A stretch of 64,000 nucleotides of DNA from contig CASEOG010000001.1 in NCBI GenBank assembly GCA_949289575.1, forward strand, positions 212,671 to 276,670. Reading direction: 5' to 3'. Position 1 is the stretch's first letter, and each line of letters begins with the position of its first letter. A program made the position numbers and the translations under genes. The notes beneath the pieces are model-generated. The model saw only the letters and a program-made list of their open reading frames with translations. It was not told where the DNA came from and ran no database searches. Origin of the DNA: an uncultured Spirochaetales bacterium. GTDB lineage: Bacteria > Spirochaetota > Spirochaetia > JAFGXN01. Positions 31,511 to 41,022 of the stretch are shown one piece after another.

Positions 31511-33874
31511 ATGAGTGACAACACCCTTGTCGTGTCGGATTCGGTTCTGCCATCCGCACTGAAAATTCTGCCGCTGACGGCGGCGCCCGTCTTTCCGGGT
31601 ATTTTTACGCCGTTTCACATTTCGGATGACGACGATATGAAAGCGGTCGAGGCCGCTTTGGAAGAAGGCAACGGTTACATCGGCCTGGTTCTGCTGAAAA
31701 CCAGAGAAAAGGAAAACGAGGATCCCAGACTCTACCGGATCGGCACGGTCGCCAAAATCGTCAAACGGATTAATTTACCCGATGATACGGTCAATATTTT
31801 TATCTCGACCATGAAGCGGTTCAAAATCCGCCGCCTTTCGACCAAAGAAGGAATCATCACGGCGCAGGTTGCCTATCTCGAAGACGAAGATCCCGATACG
31901 GTAATGAGCAAAGCGCTGACCCGCCAGCTGATCAAAGAGGTGCGCGATATTGCCGACAGTAATCCCCTGATTACCGAAGAGATCAAACTCAATCTGGTCA
32001 ACATCGACAATCCCGGTAAAATTGCCGATTTCACCTCGTCGATTCTCAACATCGAAAAAGAAATTCAGCAGAAGATTCTGGAAACGGTCAATATTACCGA
32101 CCGCATCGAGCTGGTGCTGAAAGCGATTCAGAAAGAGAAAGAGGTGATTCGCGTTCAGAAACGGGTTCAGAGCGATATCGAAAAGAAAATCGACAAGGCT
32201 CAGCGGGAATTCTTCCTCAAAGAAGAATTAAAAGAAATCAAAAAAGAGCTGGGCATCGATACCGACCCGAAGAGCGACGATTACGACCGGCTGAAAGAAA
32301 AAATCGACGCATTCGAATTTACCGGCGAAATCAAAGAACAGGTCGAGGCGGAGCTGGAAAAGCTGGCGGTTCTCGACATCAACAGTTCGGAATATTTTGT
32401 GACCAAAAATTATCTCGATACCGTGGCGGCACTGCCGTGGAAAGAAGAGCCCGAAAAGGAGCCGCTTTCGCTGACGGCGGCCCGCAAAATTCTCGACCGC
32501 GACCATTACGGCATGAAAGAGGTCAAAGACCGTATCATCGAGTTTCTCGGCGTGCGGATGCTGAAACAGGACAAAAAGGGGGCCATCATTTGTCTCGTCG
32601 GTCCTCCGGGTGTCGGAAAAACATCGGTCGGAAAATCGATTGCCGCCGCTCTCGGCAAACCGTTTTACCGTTTCAGTGTCGGCGGTATGCGCGACGAGGC
32701 GGAAATCAAAGGTCACCGGCGTACCTACATCGGCGCGATGCCGGGAAAAATTCTTCAAGGACTGAAAATCGTCAAATCGAAAGCACCCGTTTTTCTGATC
32801 GACGAAATCGACAAGATGGGTTCTTCCCACCAGGGCGATCCCGCCTCCGCATTGCTGGAAGCGCTCGACCCGGAACAGAATGTTCAGTTCCGCGACCATT
32901 ATCTCGATCTGCCGTTCGATCTCTCGCAGATTCTCTTTGTCGTCACAGCCAACACGCTCGAAACGATTCCGCGTCCGCTTCTGGATCGGATGGAAGTGAT
33001 CGAGCTTTCCGGCTACATCACGAAAGAAAAGGTGAAAATCGCTTCCAAATATCTGATTCCGAAAGCGTTGAAAGAGAACGGTCTGACAAAAGAAAATCTG
33101 ACCTTTACGCCGACGGCGCTGACGGCGCTGATCGATTCCTATGCCCGCGAGTCGGGAGTCCGCAATCTCGAAAAAGCGATTCACAAAATCTGCCGCAAAA
33201 CCGCCGTCCGTCTGGTCGACGACACAAACGAAGAAAAGAAGGCGGTCACCGTCACCCCCGAATCGCTGCGTGATTTTCTCGGAATGGCGGTTTTCAACGA
33301 CGACGATATCAAAACGGCCGATGTTCCGGGAACGGTGATCGGGCTGGCATGGACCGCTTACGGCGGCGACACGCTGATTATCGAAACGCTGGCCAATCCG
33401 AACCCGAAAGGAGGTTTCAAACTGACGGGACAGATGGGAGATGTGATGCAGGAATCCGCGGCGATTTCCTACAGCCGCGTCGTCAATATTTTACCGCGGT
33501 ACCGCTCCGAGAGCCGCTTTTTTGCCGAGAATCTGATTCACATCCACATTCCGGCGGGCGCTACGCCCAAAGACGGCCCTTCGGCCGGCATCACGATGGC
33601 CACGGCTCTGTTGTCGCTGGCTCTCAACAAAAAGATTAAGCCCCACTTTGCCATGACCGGCGAGCTGTCGCTGACGGGGCGGGTGCTGCCGATCGGCGGT
33701 CTGAAAGAGAAGACGATTGCCGCCAAACGGAATAAAATCAAATCGATTATCATTCCGAAAGCGAACCTGAAAGATCTGGAAGAGATTCCGGAAGAGGTCA
33801 AAAGCGGCATCACTTTTTACCCGGTTTCCCGGTTTGACGAGGTGGTCGATCTGATTTTCGAGAGGCCGCTGTGA
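31511..33874 (+). CDS. lon: ATP-dependent protease LonA
   Basis: A 787-residue cytosolic AAA+ protease that degrades misfolded and regulatory proteins. The N-terminal substrate domain covers about 15-205, a coiled coil is near 215-265, the Walker A CLVGPPGVGKTSVGKSIA is near 362 and the Walker B VFLIDEIDKMG near 428. The proteolytic domain carries the catalytic Ser in PKDGPSAGITMATAL near 685 and the Lys in GGLKEKTIAAKRNK near 735. The length is normal. Its TGA overlaps the GTG of the next gene, so translation of lon, vanY and the U32 gene is coupled. Confidence 0.97.
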   Translation: MSDNTLVVSDSVLPSALKILPLTAAPVFPGIFTPFHISDDDDMKAVEAALEEGNGYIGLVLLKTREKENEDPRLYRIGTVAKIVKRINLPDDTVNIFISTMKRFKIRRLSTKEGIITAQVAYLEDEDPDTVMSKALTRQLIKEVRDIADSNPLITEEIKLNLVNIDNPGKIADFTSSILNIEKEIQQKILETVNITDRIELVLKAIQKEKEVIRVQKRVQSDIEKKIDKAQREFFLKEELKEIKKELGIDTDPKSDDYDRLKEKIDAFEFTGEIKEQVEAELEKLAVLDINSSEYFVTKNYLDTVAALPWKEEPEKEPLSLTAARKILDRDHYGMKEVKDRIIEFLGVRMLKQDKKGAIICLVGPPGVGKTSVGKSIAAALGKPFYRFSVGGMRDEAEIKGHRRTYIGAMPGKILQGLKIVKSKAPVFLIDEIDKMGSSHQGDPASALLEALDPEQNVQFRDHYLDLPFDLSQILFVVTANTLETIPRPLLDRMEVIELSGYITKEKVKIASKYLIPKALKENGLTKENLTFTPTALTALIDSYARESGVRNLEKAIHKICRKTAVRLVDDTNEEKKAVTVTPESLRDFLGMAVFNDDDIKTADVPGTVIGLAWTAYGGDTLIIETLANPNPKGGFKLTGQMGDVMQESAAISYSRVVNILPRYRSESRFFAENLIHIHIPAGATPKDGPSAGITMATALLSLALNKKIKPHFAMTGELSLTGRVLPIGGLKEKTIAAKRNKIKSIIIPKANLKDLEEIPEEVKSGITFYPVSRFDEVVDLIFERPL

Positions 33875-34704
33875 AACGGAAAATGATTCTGCCGGCTTTT
33901 GCGGCAGCGCTTGTTCTTTTTTCGGCGGCGGCAGCGGTTGCCGGCGCCCGCGTCGGGAAAGAGGCGCCGCCGCACGATTCACCGATGGGGCCGCACTTTT
34001 CGTTTACGCGCGCGCAATGGGAAAGCACACTGACGGAACTGCCGCCGGAAATCCGTAATGCGATTTATGCCGACGAAGCGCTGTTTTTAAAGGAAGCGGC
34101 GGCTCTTATCGACGCCGGCCGCGCCTTTTATGCCCATATCGATACCGTTGTTCCGGTCGACCCGATTGATTTGCGGCCGGCCGATCTGGTCGACTTAAAC
34201 GACTACCCGGTGCGTACTTCCAAACCGATGCAGGTACGGCGTCCGGCGGCGGAGGCGTTCGCCGCCCTTTCGCAGGCGGCCGCGGCCGACGGCATCCGGA
34301 TTGTCGGGATTTCCGGCTACCGCACTTACGCTTATCAGCAGCGGCTTTACGAAAATCTGAAGAATGCGGTCGGCAAGGCGGGCAAGGCGGTTTCGGCGGC
34401 ACCCGGTCACAGTCAGCATCAGACGGGGCTGGCCATGGACTTCAACTCGCTGGAGCAGGATTTCGACGAAACGCCGGAGGGGCTTTGGCTGAAAGCGCAT
34501 GCGGCCGATTTCGGCTGGAGTCTCAGCTACCCGGAGGAATACGAGGAGCTGACCGGCTACGATTACGAGCCGTGGCATTTTCGCTACATCACGCCGGCCG
34601 GTTGCCGTTTGCAGCGTCTTTTTTTTAACAATATTCAGTTTTATCTGACAGACTATTTTCATCGATACGATTCTTTTTACCGGGAGTACCGCACACATGA
34701 GTGA
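33871..34704 (+). CDS. exported D-Ala-D-Ala carboxypeptidase, VanY/M15B family
   Basis: A 277-residue zinc peptidase exported to the periplasm, where it would trim the terminal D-Ala from peptidoglycan stem peptides. The signal peptide covers about 1-24, ending in AVAGA. The M15B zinc site is in GHSQHQTGLAMDF near 176-188 and EPWHFRY near 231-237, with an upstream GYRTYAYQQRLYE segment typical of VanY. The start used is GTG at 33871, overlapping the lon stop (GTGA); an ATG four codons in is also possible. It overlaps the U32 gene by 8 bases. There are no resistance genes nearby, so it is a housekeeping cell-wall enzyme, not part of a vancomycin cassette. Confidence 0.9.
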   Translation: MKRKMILPAFAAALVLFSAAAAVAGARVGKEAPPHDSPMGPHFSFTRAQWESTLTELPPEIRNAIYADEALFLKEAAALIDAGRAFYAHIDTVVPVDPIDLRPADLVDLNDYPVRTSKPMQVRRPAAEAFAALSQAAAADGIRIVGISGYRTYAYQQRLYENLKNAVGKAGKAVSAAPGHSQHQTGLAMDFNSLEQDFDETPEGLWLKAHAADFGWSLSYPEEYEELTGYDYEPWHFRYITPAGCRLQRLFFNNIQFYLTDYFHRYDSFYREYRTHE

Positions 34705-35890
34705 ATTACTGGCCCCCGCCGGCAATCTCGAAAAACTGGAAACGGTGTACCGTTACGGTGCCGATGCCGCTTACATCGGGATTAAAAACTTCAGTCTGCG
34801 TAAAAAGGCGGACAATTTCTTCGACGACGAATACCGTCAGATGGCGGCGTTAAAGGGCGACCGCAAGCTTTACGGGGCGCTCAATATCTATTTTCACAAC
34901 AGCGAACTGGCGGTTCTCGACGAAAATATCGATTACATCCGCGCCTACCCTCTCGACGGTTTCATTATCAGTGATATGGGATTGGTCGATCGTCTGCAAA
35001 AACATTTTCCGGATCGGGATCTGCATCTCAGCACGCAGGCCAACTGTATCAACAAAGACGCGGCCCGTTTTTACCACCGCCTCGGTTTCTCCCGAATTGT
35101 TCTCGGCCGTGAAACCTCACTTGATGAAATCAAAGCGATTAAGGATGCGGTTCCGGAGCTGGAACTGGAGGTATTTGTTCACGGAGCGATGTGTCTGGCC
35201 TATTCCGGCCGTTGTTTTTTGAGCCGCTACATGACCGGCCGCAGCGCCAACAGCGGGGACTGTGCCCACAGCTGCCGCTGGGATTACCGGTATCTGGAAG
35301 AAAAGGAACGTCCCGGGGAATTGTTCCCGGTCGAAGCGGAGGAACACTACACCGCAGTACTCAGCAGCAAGGATTTATGTCTGCTGCACGATTTGAAAAC
35401 GCTGAAAGAGGCGGGTATCGACAGTTTTAAAATCGAAGGCCGTATGAAATCGATCTACTATGCGGCGATTGTCACCCGCGCCTACCGCAAAACGCTCGAT
35501 GCACTCGACGGGATTCCCGTTCCCGATTTGGAAGCGTATCAGAATGAAATCGAAAAAGTCAGTCACCGGGAGTTTACCCGCGGATTTTTCTTCGATGACG
35601 GCGACCCCGACAAAACGTCCGATCTCTCCTACATCCGCCGCTACCGTCTTCTGGGCAAAGTCGGCGAGCCGACCGGCGACGGCCGTTTCGCACTGAAGCT
35701 CTACAACCGTCTCGATGCCGGCGATACAATCGAATACATCAGTCCGCATTTTCCGTATAAAAAAGAGACCGGCTGGATCCTCACCGATGAGGAGGGCCGG
35801 TCTCTCGAAACAGCCGGGCACGGTCGGACAGTCTTCATCCGAAGCAGCTGTCCGATTTCACCCGGAGATATTCTCCGCAAAGAAGAATAG
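34697..35890 (+). CDS. U32-family protein (TrhP/YegQ-like)
   Basis: A 397-residue protein of the U32 family. Members were first called peptidases or collagenases. The closest well-studied relatives (YegQ/TrhP) take part in 5-hydroxyuridine formation in tRNA. It begins SELLAPAGNLEKLETVYRYG and has FVHGAMCLAYSGRCFLSRYM near 157-176, followed by SGDCAHSCRWDYRY. That gives the four Cys pattern (CLAYSGRC, then CAHSC) thought to hold an Fe-S cluster. FKIEGRMKSIYYAAIVTRAY near 249 is another hallmark. The C-terminal small domain is present. It overlaps vanY by 8 bases and is the last gene of the lon operon. A tRNA-modification role is inferred from the family. Confidence 0.87.
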   Translation: MSELLAPAGNLEKLETVYRYGADAAYIGIKNFSLRKKADNFFDDEYRQMAALKGDRKLYGALNIYFHNSELAVLDENIDYIRAYPLDGFIISDMGLVDRLQKHFPDRDLHLSTQANCINKDAARFYHRLGFSRIVLGRETSLDEIKAIKDAVPELELEVFVHGAMCLAYSGRCFLSRYMTGRSANSGDCAHSCRWDYRYLEEKERPGELFPVEAEEHYTAVLSSKDLCLLHDLKTLKEAGIDSFKIEGRMKSIYYAAIVTRAYRKTLDALDGIPVPDLEAYQNEIEKVSHREFTRGFFFDDGDPDKTSDLSYIRRYRLLGKVGEPTGDGRFALKLYNRLDAGDTIEYISPHFPYKKETGWILTDEEGRSLETAGHGRTVFIRSSCPISPGDILRKEE

Positions 35891-35897
35891 GAAAAAA

Positions 35898-36500
35898 TTA
35901 TTTGCCGCCGAATGTCTCTTCGATAACGCCGTTAATATTCTGTCCGGCTTCATCGAAAAAGCCGACCGCCTTGCCGGCTTTGCTCATATCGACTTTCCAG
36001 TTACCTGCTTTCGAACCGACATAAATCCATCCGGAAGTCAGACCGGTATAAAATCTGTTGCTTTCGTCTCCGATCATAACAATATTGTCGAAAATAACGT
36101 CGACAGGTTCCTTTAAGTCTTTAACTGTCGTAAACGCTGTTTTCAGATCTTCGTTAATCCCGGAAAGTTTCAGCGTTCCGTTGACGGTGTAGGTTTTTCC
36201 GCCGTCGGTTGTTTCGAATGTCAGAGTGCCGTTGTATTTTCCGAGCGGATCGGAATCGGTCACCTCCTTCTGTGATGTTGCATCTTTAAAGTCAATCTCA
36301 CCGGCTTTGATTCCGTCGGCTTTCGCCTGTACAACAACGGCACCGTAAGCATCGGCCACAAAAACAACAGGAGCATAAGAATTTCCGACGGCATAAGCCA
36401 ATCCGCCGATTGCCCCCAGTACACCCGCCGCCAGACAAAGGGTACAACTGCTCAACAAGACAATCAGTAAAACCGTTAATAATTTGAATCTCTTCTTCAT
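35898..36500 (-). CDS. putative lipoprotein, function unknown
   Basis: A 200-residue exported protein. The signal peptide MKKRFKLLTVLLIVLLSSC ends in a lipobox-like LSSC (Cys19). A Gly/Ala-rich hydrophobic stretch (GVLGAIGGLAYAVGNSYAP) follows at 26-44, which could be a second membrane-associated segment. The rest looks beta-rich (GTLTFETTDGGKTYTVNGTL, NRFYTGLTSGWIYVGSKAGN). A good promoter lies at 36521-36549 and GGAGGG precedes the ATG. It ends 7 bases from the converging U32 gene with no terminator between. I do not recognise the family. Confidence 0.65.
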   Translation of the reverse strand: MKKRFKLLTVLLIVLLSSCTLCLAAGVLGAIGGLAYAVGNSYAPVVFVADAYGAVVVQAKADGIKAGEIDFKDATSQKEVTDSDPLGKYNGTLTFETTDGGKTYTVNGTLKLSGINEDLKTAFTTVKDLKEPVDVIFDNIVMIGDESNRFYTGLTSGWIYVGSKAGNWKVDMSKAGKAVGFFDEAGQNINGVIEETFGGK

Positions 36501-36520
36501 AAGATTCCCTCCATAATTTC

Positions 36521-36549
36521 AGTATACTCACGTTTTCCCGAAAAAACAA
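36521..36549 (-). promoter_or_regulatory. sigma-70 promoter of the 35898 lipoprotein
   Basis: A -35 TTGTTT at 36549-36544, a 17-base spacer and a -10 TATACT at 36526-36521, about 20 bases before the ATG. Confidence 0.65.
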
Positions 36550-36565
36550 TCTGTTATAATTAATT

Positions 36566-37216
36566 TTAGATGAAAAATGGATTGTATTTTTTTTCGTTCC
36601 CGATTGTCGTATTCAGGCCGTGTCCCGGCAGAATACGGGTTTCCGACGGAACGGTTTCTTTCAGTTTCCGAAGCGACTCTTTCAGTTGCGCCGTGTTGCC
36701 TCCGGGCAAATCGGTCCGGCCGACACCGCCGCGGAACAGCAGATCGCCGCTGAAGCAGAGGGTTTCTTCCGGCAGCCACACCAAAACACTGCCGGGAGAA
36801 TGTCCGGGAACCGGGATCAGACGGATTTCGCGGCCGGCAAATCCGACCGTTTTTTCTCCGGTAAAGGCGGCATCCGACTGCGGACATCGGTGGATGTCCC
36901 CAATCGGAATCCCGAACAGTTCGCCCTGCTCCTTCATCTGCGGCAGAAGAAATTCGTCGGCCTGATGATAATAAACCGGCACTCCGTACGTTTCGGAGAC
37001 AAAGCGGTTTCCGAAAACGTGATCCAAATGCAAATGGGTATTGATCAAAAACTGCAGCTTCAATTCCCGCTGCCGCAAAAACCGGTCGAAAGCCAGCCGT
37101 TCGCTTTCTTCGTACATGCCGGCATCAACGGCAAAGGCACTCCTGCTTTCCCCGTCGAAAACGATAAAGGTATTCTGCGCAAACGGATTGCAGATCAGCG
37201 GTTCGACCTGCAGCAT
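36566..37216 (-). CDS. MBL-fold metallohydrolase (glyoxalase II-like)
   Basis: A 216-residue metallo-beta-lactamase-fold hydrolase. The metal motif THLHLDHVFGN (HxHxDH) is near 57-67, a further His in IPVPGHSPGSVLVWLPEE is near 132, and the Asp ligand in LCFSGDLLFRGGVGRTDL near 155. The terminal His is in ILPGHGLNT. This fits the small glyoxalase II-like or YcbL-type hydrolases, which cleave thioesters of hydroxyacids, but the substrate is not certain. The ATG at 37216 overlaps the TGA of ilvD (TGATG), so it is translated by coupling. A GTG one codon earlier is an alternative. It is the last gene of the phoH operon. Confidence 0.88.
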   Translation of the reverse strand: MLQVEPLICNPFAQNTFIVFDGESRSAFAVDAGMYEESERLAFDRFLRQRELKLQFLINTHLHLDHVFGNRFVSETYGVPVYYHQADEFLLPQMKEQGELFGIPIGDIHRCPQSDAAFTGEKTVGFAGREIRLIPVPGHSPGSVLVWLPEETLCFSGDLLFRGGVGRTDLPGGNTAQLKESLRKLKETVPSETRILPGHGLNTTIGNEKKYNPFFI

Positions 37217-39042
37217 CACAAATCTCCGCGAACGGCACCCGCATCGGCACTCAAAACGTGAGCCGCATACATTTTCAGCGATTTCGAAACAATCCGGTTA
37301 CGCTTTGCCGGTGTGTAAGCGGCCGCGCCGCGTTCTTCCTGTGCCCGGCGGCGGCGGTCGAATTCCGCTTCGTCTATCAGCAGTTCGATCGAGCGGTTGG
37401 GAATATCGATTCGGATTTCGTCGCCGTTTTCGACTAATGCGATTTCGCCGCCGGCAGCCGCTTCCGGAGAGGTGTGTCCGATGGAAAGTCCGCTGGTTCC
37501 GCCCGAAAACCGTCCGTCGGTTAACAGTGCGCACGCTTTATCGAGACCGACCGACTTCAGGTAGCTGGTCGGGTAAAGCATTTCCTGCATGCCCGGTCCG
37601 CCTTTCGGCCCCTCGTAACGGATGACAATCACATTGCCGGCTTTGACTTTGCCGCCGAGAATACCGTCGACCGCCTCTTCCTGCGATTCGAAAACAACCG
37701 CTTTTCCGGTGAACACAAACAGAGACGGGTCGACGCCGGCTGTTTTGACGATACAGCCGCTGCGGGCCAAATTGCCGAACAAAACCGCCAATCCGCCGTC
37801 TTTGGTGTACGCATACGGAACGGCACGGATACACCCGGTTTGGCGGTCGGTATCCGCCTCTTTAAACACCGCTTCCTGCGATCCCATTTTCAGGTTAAAC
37901 CGCCCCCCCGGTGCCGAACTGTAAAGTTCCAGCGCCTCGAAAGAGACTTTTGTATTCATGATATCATACTGTTTCAGTGTTTCGCCGAGCGAAGGCGAAT
38001 CGACCCGTTTGACCGTTACATCGAGCAGAAAAGCGCGATTCAGCTCTCCCATAATCGACAGTACCCCGCCGGCACGGTTGACATCTTCCATGTGATAAGA
38101 TGAATTGGGCGCCACCTTGCAGATACAGGGAACTTTTCTCGACAGTGCATCGATATCTTTCATTGTGAAATCGACGCCCGCTTCCCGGGCCACAGCCAGC
38201 AGGTGAAGAACCGTATTGGTCGAACCGCCCATTGCAATATCGAGCGTCATCGCATTCAGAAATGCAGCCCGAGTCGCAATCGACCGCGGCAAAACCGAAT
38301 CATCTCCGTCGTAATAGTACCGGCCGACATTCCGGATCAAAACATCGACCGCCCGCTCAAACAGTTTTTTCCGAACGGCATGTGTGGCCGGAACGGTTCC
38401 GTTGCCGGGCAGAGCCAGACCGATGGCCTCTGTCAGACAGTTCATACTGTTGGCGGTGAACATTCCCGAACAGCAGCCGCAGGTCGGACAGGCGGCGCGT
38501 TCGACACCGGCCAGCTCTTCATCGCTCACCGATCTGTCGGCCCCCTTCACCATAACATCAATCAAATCGTATGCGCGGTCGCGGTAGCGACCGGCTTCCA
38601 TCGGTCCGCCCGAAACGAAGACGGCGGGAATATTCAACCGCATCGCGGCCATCAACATTCCCGGTGTAATTTTATCGCAGTTGCTGATGCAGAAAAGAGC
38701 ATCTACCCGGTGAGCATTGGCCATATATTCGACCGAATCGGCGATCAAATCGCGCGACGGCAGCGAATAGAGCATACCGTCGTGCCCCATCGCAATTCCG
38801 TCGTCAATCGCTATCGTGTTGAATTCGGCGGCAAAATAGCCTCTCTCTTCAAAAAGCGCCTTGACTTCCTGCCCGATCTCATGAAGATGGACATGTCCCG
38901 GCACCAGCTGGGTAAACGAGTTGACAATGCCGATAATCGGTTTGCCGAACTGTTCTTCTTTCATTCCGTTAGCCCGCCATAAAGCCCGGGCTCCCGCCAT
39001 TTTCCGACCTTCGGTCGATAAAGAACTTCTCAGTGGAATCAT
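37216..39042 (-). CDS. ilvD: dihydroxy-acid dehydratase IlvD
   Basis: A 608-residue Fe-S dehydratase that turns 2,3-dihydroxy-isovalerate and its homologue into the 2-oxo acids that lead to valine, isoleucine and leucine. The cluster Cys residues are in [14 protein letters not shown] near 117-130 and [20 protein letters not shown] near 189-208. C-terminal substrate residues are in [20 protein letters not shown] near 510. The length is typical. No other ilv or leu genes are nearby. It lies 8 bases after the TPR gene and overlaps the MBL gene, so it is embedded in an operon of unrelated functions. Confidence 0.96.
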   Translation of the reverse strand: MIPLRSSLSTEGRKMAGARALWRANGMKEEQFGKPIIGIVNSFTQLVPGHVHLHEIGQEVKALFEERGYFAAEFNTIAIDDGIAMGHDGMLYSLPSRDLIADSVEYMANAHRVDALFCISNCDKITPGMLMAAMRLNIPAVFVSGGPMEAGRYRDRAYDLIDVMVKGADRSVSDEELAGVERAACPTCGCCSGMFTANSMNCLTEAIGLALPGNGTVPATHAVRKKLFERAVDVLIRNVGRYYYDGDDSVLPRSIATRAAFLNAMTLDIAMGGSTNTVLHLLAVAREAGVDFTMKDIDALSRKVPCICKVAPNSSYHMEDVNRAGGVLSIMGELNRAFLLDVTVKRVDSPSLGETLKQYDIMNTKVSFEALELYSSAPGGRFNLKMGSQEAVFKEADTDRQTGCIRAVPYAYTKDGGLAVLFGNLARSGCIVKTAGVDPSLFVFTGKAVVFESQEEAVDGILGGKVKAGNVIVIRYEGPKGGPGMQEMLYPTSYLKSVGLDKACALLTDGRFSGGTSGLSIGHTSPEAAAGGEIALVENGDEIRIDIPNRSIELLIDEAEFDRRRRAQEERGAAAYTPAKRNRIVSKSLKMYAAHVLSADAGAVRGDL

Positions 39043-39050
39043 ATTTTACC

Positions 39051-41021
39051 TCAATCGAATTTTAAAATTTCTTTGTAAATATCACGGGCAATGCCGCCGT
39101 TATCCTCCGGCAACGGGGTCTCCCGATCGATCAAAATCACATGATCCTGTTCGTTGATAAAATCGTAAAAGAATCGTTTTTCGACTTTGCACTCGGCGAC
39201 ACAATCGTCGACCCGTTCGACCGAGACCGCCCCCAGAACCGATGAGTCGCGATAAAGCAGATCCAATCCCTTTTTTCCCGGTGTCAGGTAGCCCTGACGG
39301 ATTATATGAAATCTGTCTCCCGGTTTGATGCCGTCCAGCTTGCCGAGATTGATTAAGACTCTGCCGAATTCGTAGCGGATAATCGTTCCCGTGACCGGTT
39401 TGGATGACGCCAGATAAGCCGACAAAGCTTCCGCACTGTTGGCAAAACGGTAATTGCCGATTTTTGTAATCCGGAACGAGTCCGCGCGCAGCCCCGTCGA
39501 AGCAAAATAGAGTTCTCCGTCTATCTGAATCGATCGATCGTTTTCCGAAATATCCAACATTAAAAAAGAAGAGGCCCCCGACCGTTTGGCCCGCCCGAAA
39601 GCTTCGGAGAACGAGTTCACTGTCGCCGTATCGATCATCTCGAAAAAGTCGGTATCGCTTACCAGAAAAGATTCGTAATAAGACAGCAGATGATCCGCCA
39701 GTCCGTAATGAAAGAGATTATCCGTTTTTTTCGAGATGTAGACCGCCAGAGGAAACCGTGTTCTCACAACGGAGAACTGATCGATCTTCCAATCGGCCGC
39801 CACATGTCCGTTCAGACGGTTCCCGTAAATTTCCGCCTCATCCTGTAACGACAGATTATCGGGTTCCGCCTTTGTCAGTTTTTTCAAAAGTTCGGCATAG
39901 TGGGCATCGAGACGGTTGATTTTATAGGACTTCCCCAACAATTTCAGCCCCTGCGGACTGTCGGGCAAAAGTCGCAATCCGCGCAAAGCCTCCATACGCC
40001 CCTGTTTATCGAAATTCCGGCGGAAATATTCCTCCGCATTCGAAAAATGCCAATCGGCCGCTTCCGGTGCCAAATCGGAAAGCGTTTCGTCGGAAAGAAT
40101 CAGATTTTCGTAAGCAATCCGAACCACCTCGTCTCCGTAACGAAGGTTCAACGCCTGCCGGTAGAAATCGGCCGCCCGACGATAATCGGGTTTCTTCCGA
40201 TAGACTTCGCCCAAAAAGTAGTAAATCGGAAACATATCGCACCGATAATCCAGAAACGGCAACAGCACTTTTTCCGCATCGTCGACTCTGTTTTCATCCA
40301 GGTAGAGCCCGGCCAGAAAAAGCGCCGCATCGGAAAAATCTTTTTTCAGATCGAGGGCGATACGGGCATGAAGCTCGGCTGTTGCCGCATTGCCCGTCCG
40401 ACGGTAGTGCTTCGCGGTAATCAGTCTGACATTGATATCATTCGGGAAAACGGAGAGACACTTATCGATGTAATTGCGAGCCTGCGCCTCGCTTCCCAGC
40501 GAATCGTATATGACTATCATGGAGAGCAGGGCTCTCTTATCGTTCGGAACCATTTTCAGGATCGATTCGTACGATTTCAGTGCCGTGTCATAAGTTCCGG
40601 CAACGACGGACAAATCGGCCAGCCCCAGCCGGGCATCGACATTAAACGACTGCCTGCGGAGAACCTCTTCGAAAATCCCGCGGGCTTCGTCGAAACGGCC
40701 CAACCCGACCAGAATCCGTCCTTTGAGGGTCATCAAATCGACATGACTGCCGTTCAGCTTTCCGGCAGTCTCGGCAAATTCCAGGGCCTGCTCGTACTGC
40801 CCCATTAAAAACAAAAGTTTCGCCAGTCCGAAATGAGGTTCGAAATAATAGGGATTTTTCTCGATCGCGTAATGAAAGTATTCGGAGGCCGTATAATCAT
40901 CGTAACGCTCCAGCGCTTCCAATCCCTTCAGATAATCTTCTCTCGCCGTTCGTGAAGGCGGTCCGGCAAATACCGCAACAGAGATGAAAATCAGACAGGC
41001 CGTCACTCCCCGTTTGTTCAT
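39051..41021 (-). CDS. exported TPR protein with a FlgT/CsgG-like C-terminal region
   Basis: A 656-residue exported protein. The signal peptide MNKRGVTACLIFISVAVFAG ends with an AxA-type site. Residues 25-320 hold at least eight tetratricopeptide repeats (DYLKGLEALERYDDYTASEY, KLLFLMGQYEQALEFAETAG, FLGEVYRKKPDYRRAADFYR). Residues 410-530 resemble a CsgG/FlgT-middle type alpha/beta domain. Residues 545-645 (GRVLINLGKLDGIKPGDRFH, then VSVERVDDCVAECKVE and HVILID) look like the FlgT C-terminal barrel. FlgT belongs to the flagellar basal body in Vibrio, so a scaffold role at the outer membrane or motor is possible but unproven. TPR proteins of this kind are common in treponemes. It sits 1 base after tlyC. 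Confidence 0.75.
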   Translation of the reverse strand: MNKRGVTACLIFISVAVFAGPPSRTAREDYLKGLEALERYDDYTASEYFHYAIEKNPYYFEPHFGLAKLLFLMGQYEQALEFAETAGKLNGSHVDLMTLKGRILVGLGRFDEARGIFEEVLRRQSFNVDARLGLADLSVVAGTYDTALKSYESILKMVPNDKRALLSMIVIYDSLGSEAQARNYIDKCLSVFPNDINVRLITAKHYRRTGNAATAELHARIALDLKKDFSDAALFLAGLYLDENRVDDAEKVLLPFLDYRCDMFPIYYFLGEVYRKKPDYRRAADFYRQALNLRYGDEVVRIAYENLILSDETLSDLAPEAADWHFSNAEEYFRRNFDKQGRMEALRGLRLLPDSPQGLKLLGKSYKINRLDAHYAELLKKLTKAEPDNLSLQDEAEIYGNRLNGHVAADWKIDQFSVVRTRFPLAVYISKKTDNLFHYGLADHLLSYYESFLVSDTDFFEMIDTATVNSFSEAFGRAKRSGASSFLMLDISENDRSIQIDGELYFASTGLRADSFRITKIGNYRFANSAEALSAYLASSKPVTGTIIRYEFGRVLINLGKLDGIKPGDRFHIIRQGYLTPGKKGLDLLYRDSSVLGAVSVERVDDCVAECKVEKRFFYDFINEQDHVILIDRETPLPEDNGGIARDIYKEILKFD

Positions 41022-41022
41022 C

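Noticed and set aside
29984..31618. A 544-codon open frame on the minus strand opposite the MMPL exporter
   Set aside because: It is rich in Arg, His, Gln and Asp with no domain, and lies exactly opposite a well-supported transporter. It is a shadow of the codon bias, like similar long antisense frames at 22110-23258, 23323-24696 and 24860-26113.
33871..34704. Vancomycin-resistance gene
   Set aside because: The VanY-type fold and zinc motifs are present, but no vanA/H/X/S/R genes are nearby and the gene is translationally coupled to lon. It is a housekeeping carboxypeptidase.
34697..35890. Collagenase or secreted peptidase
   Set aside because: U32 proteins were once so named, but this one has no signal peptide and carries the Cys pattern of the tRNA hydroxylation branch.
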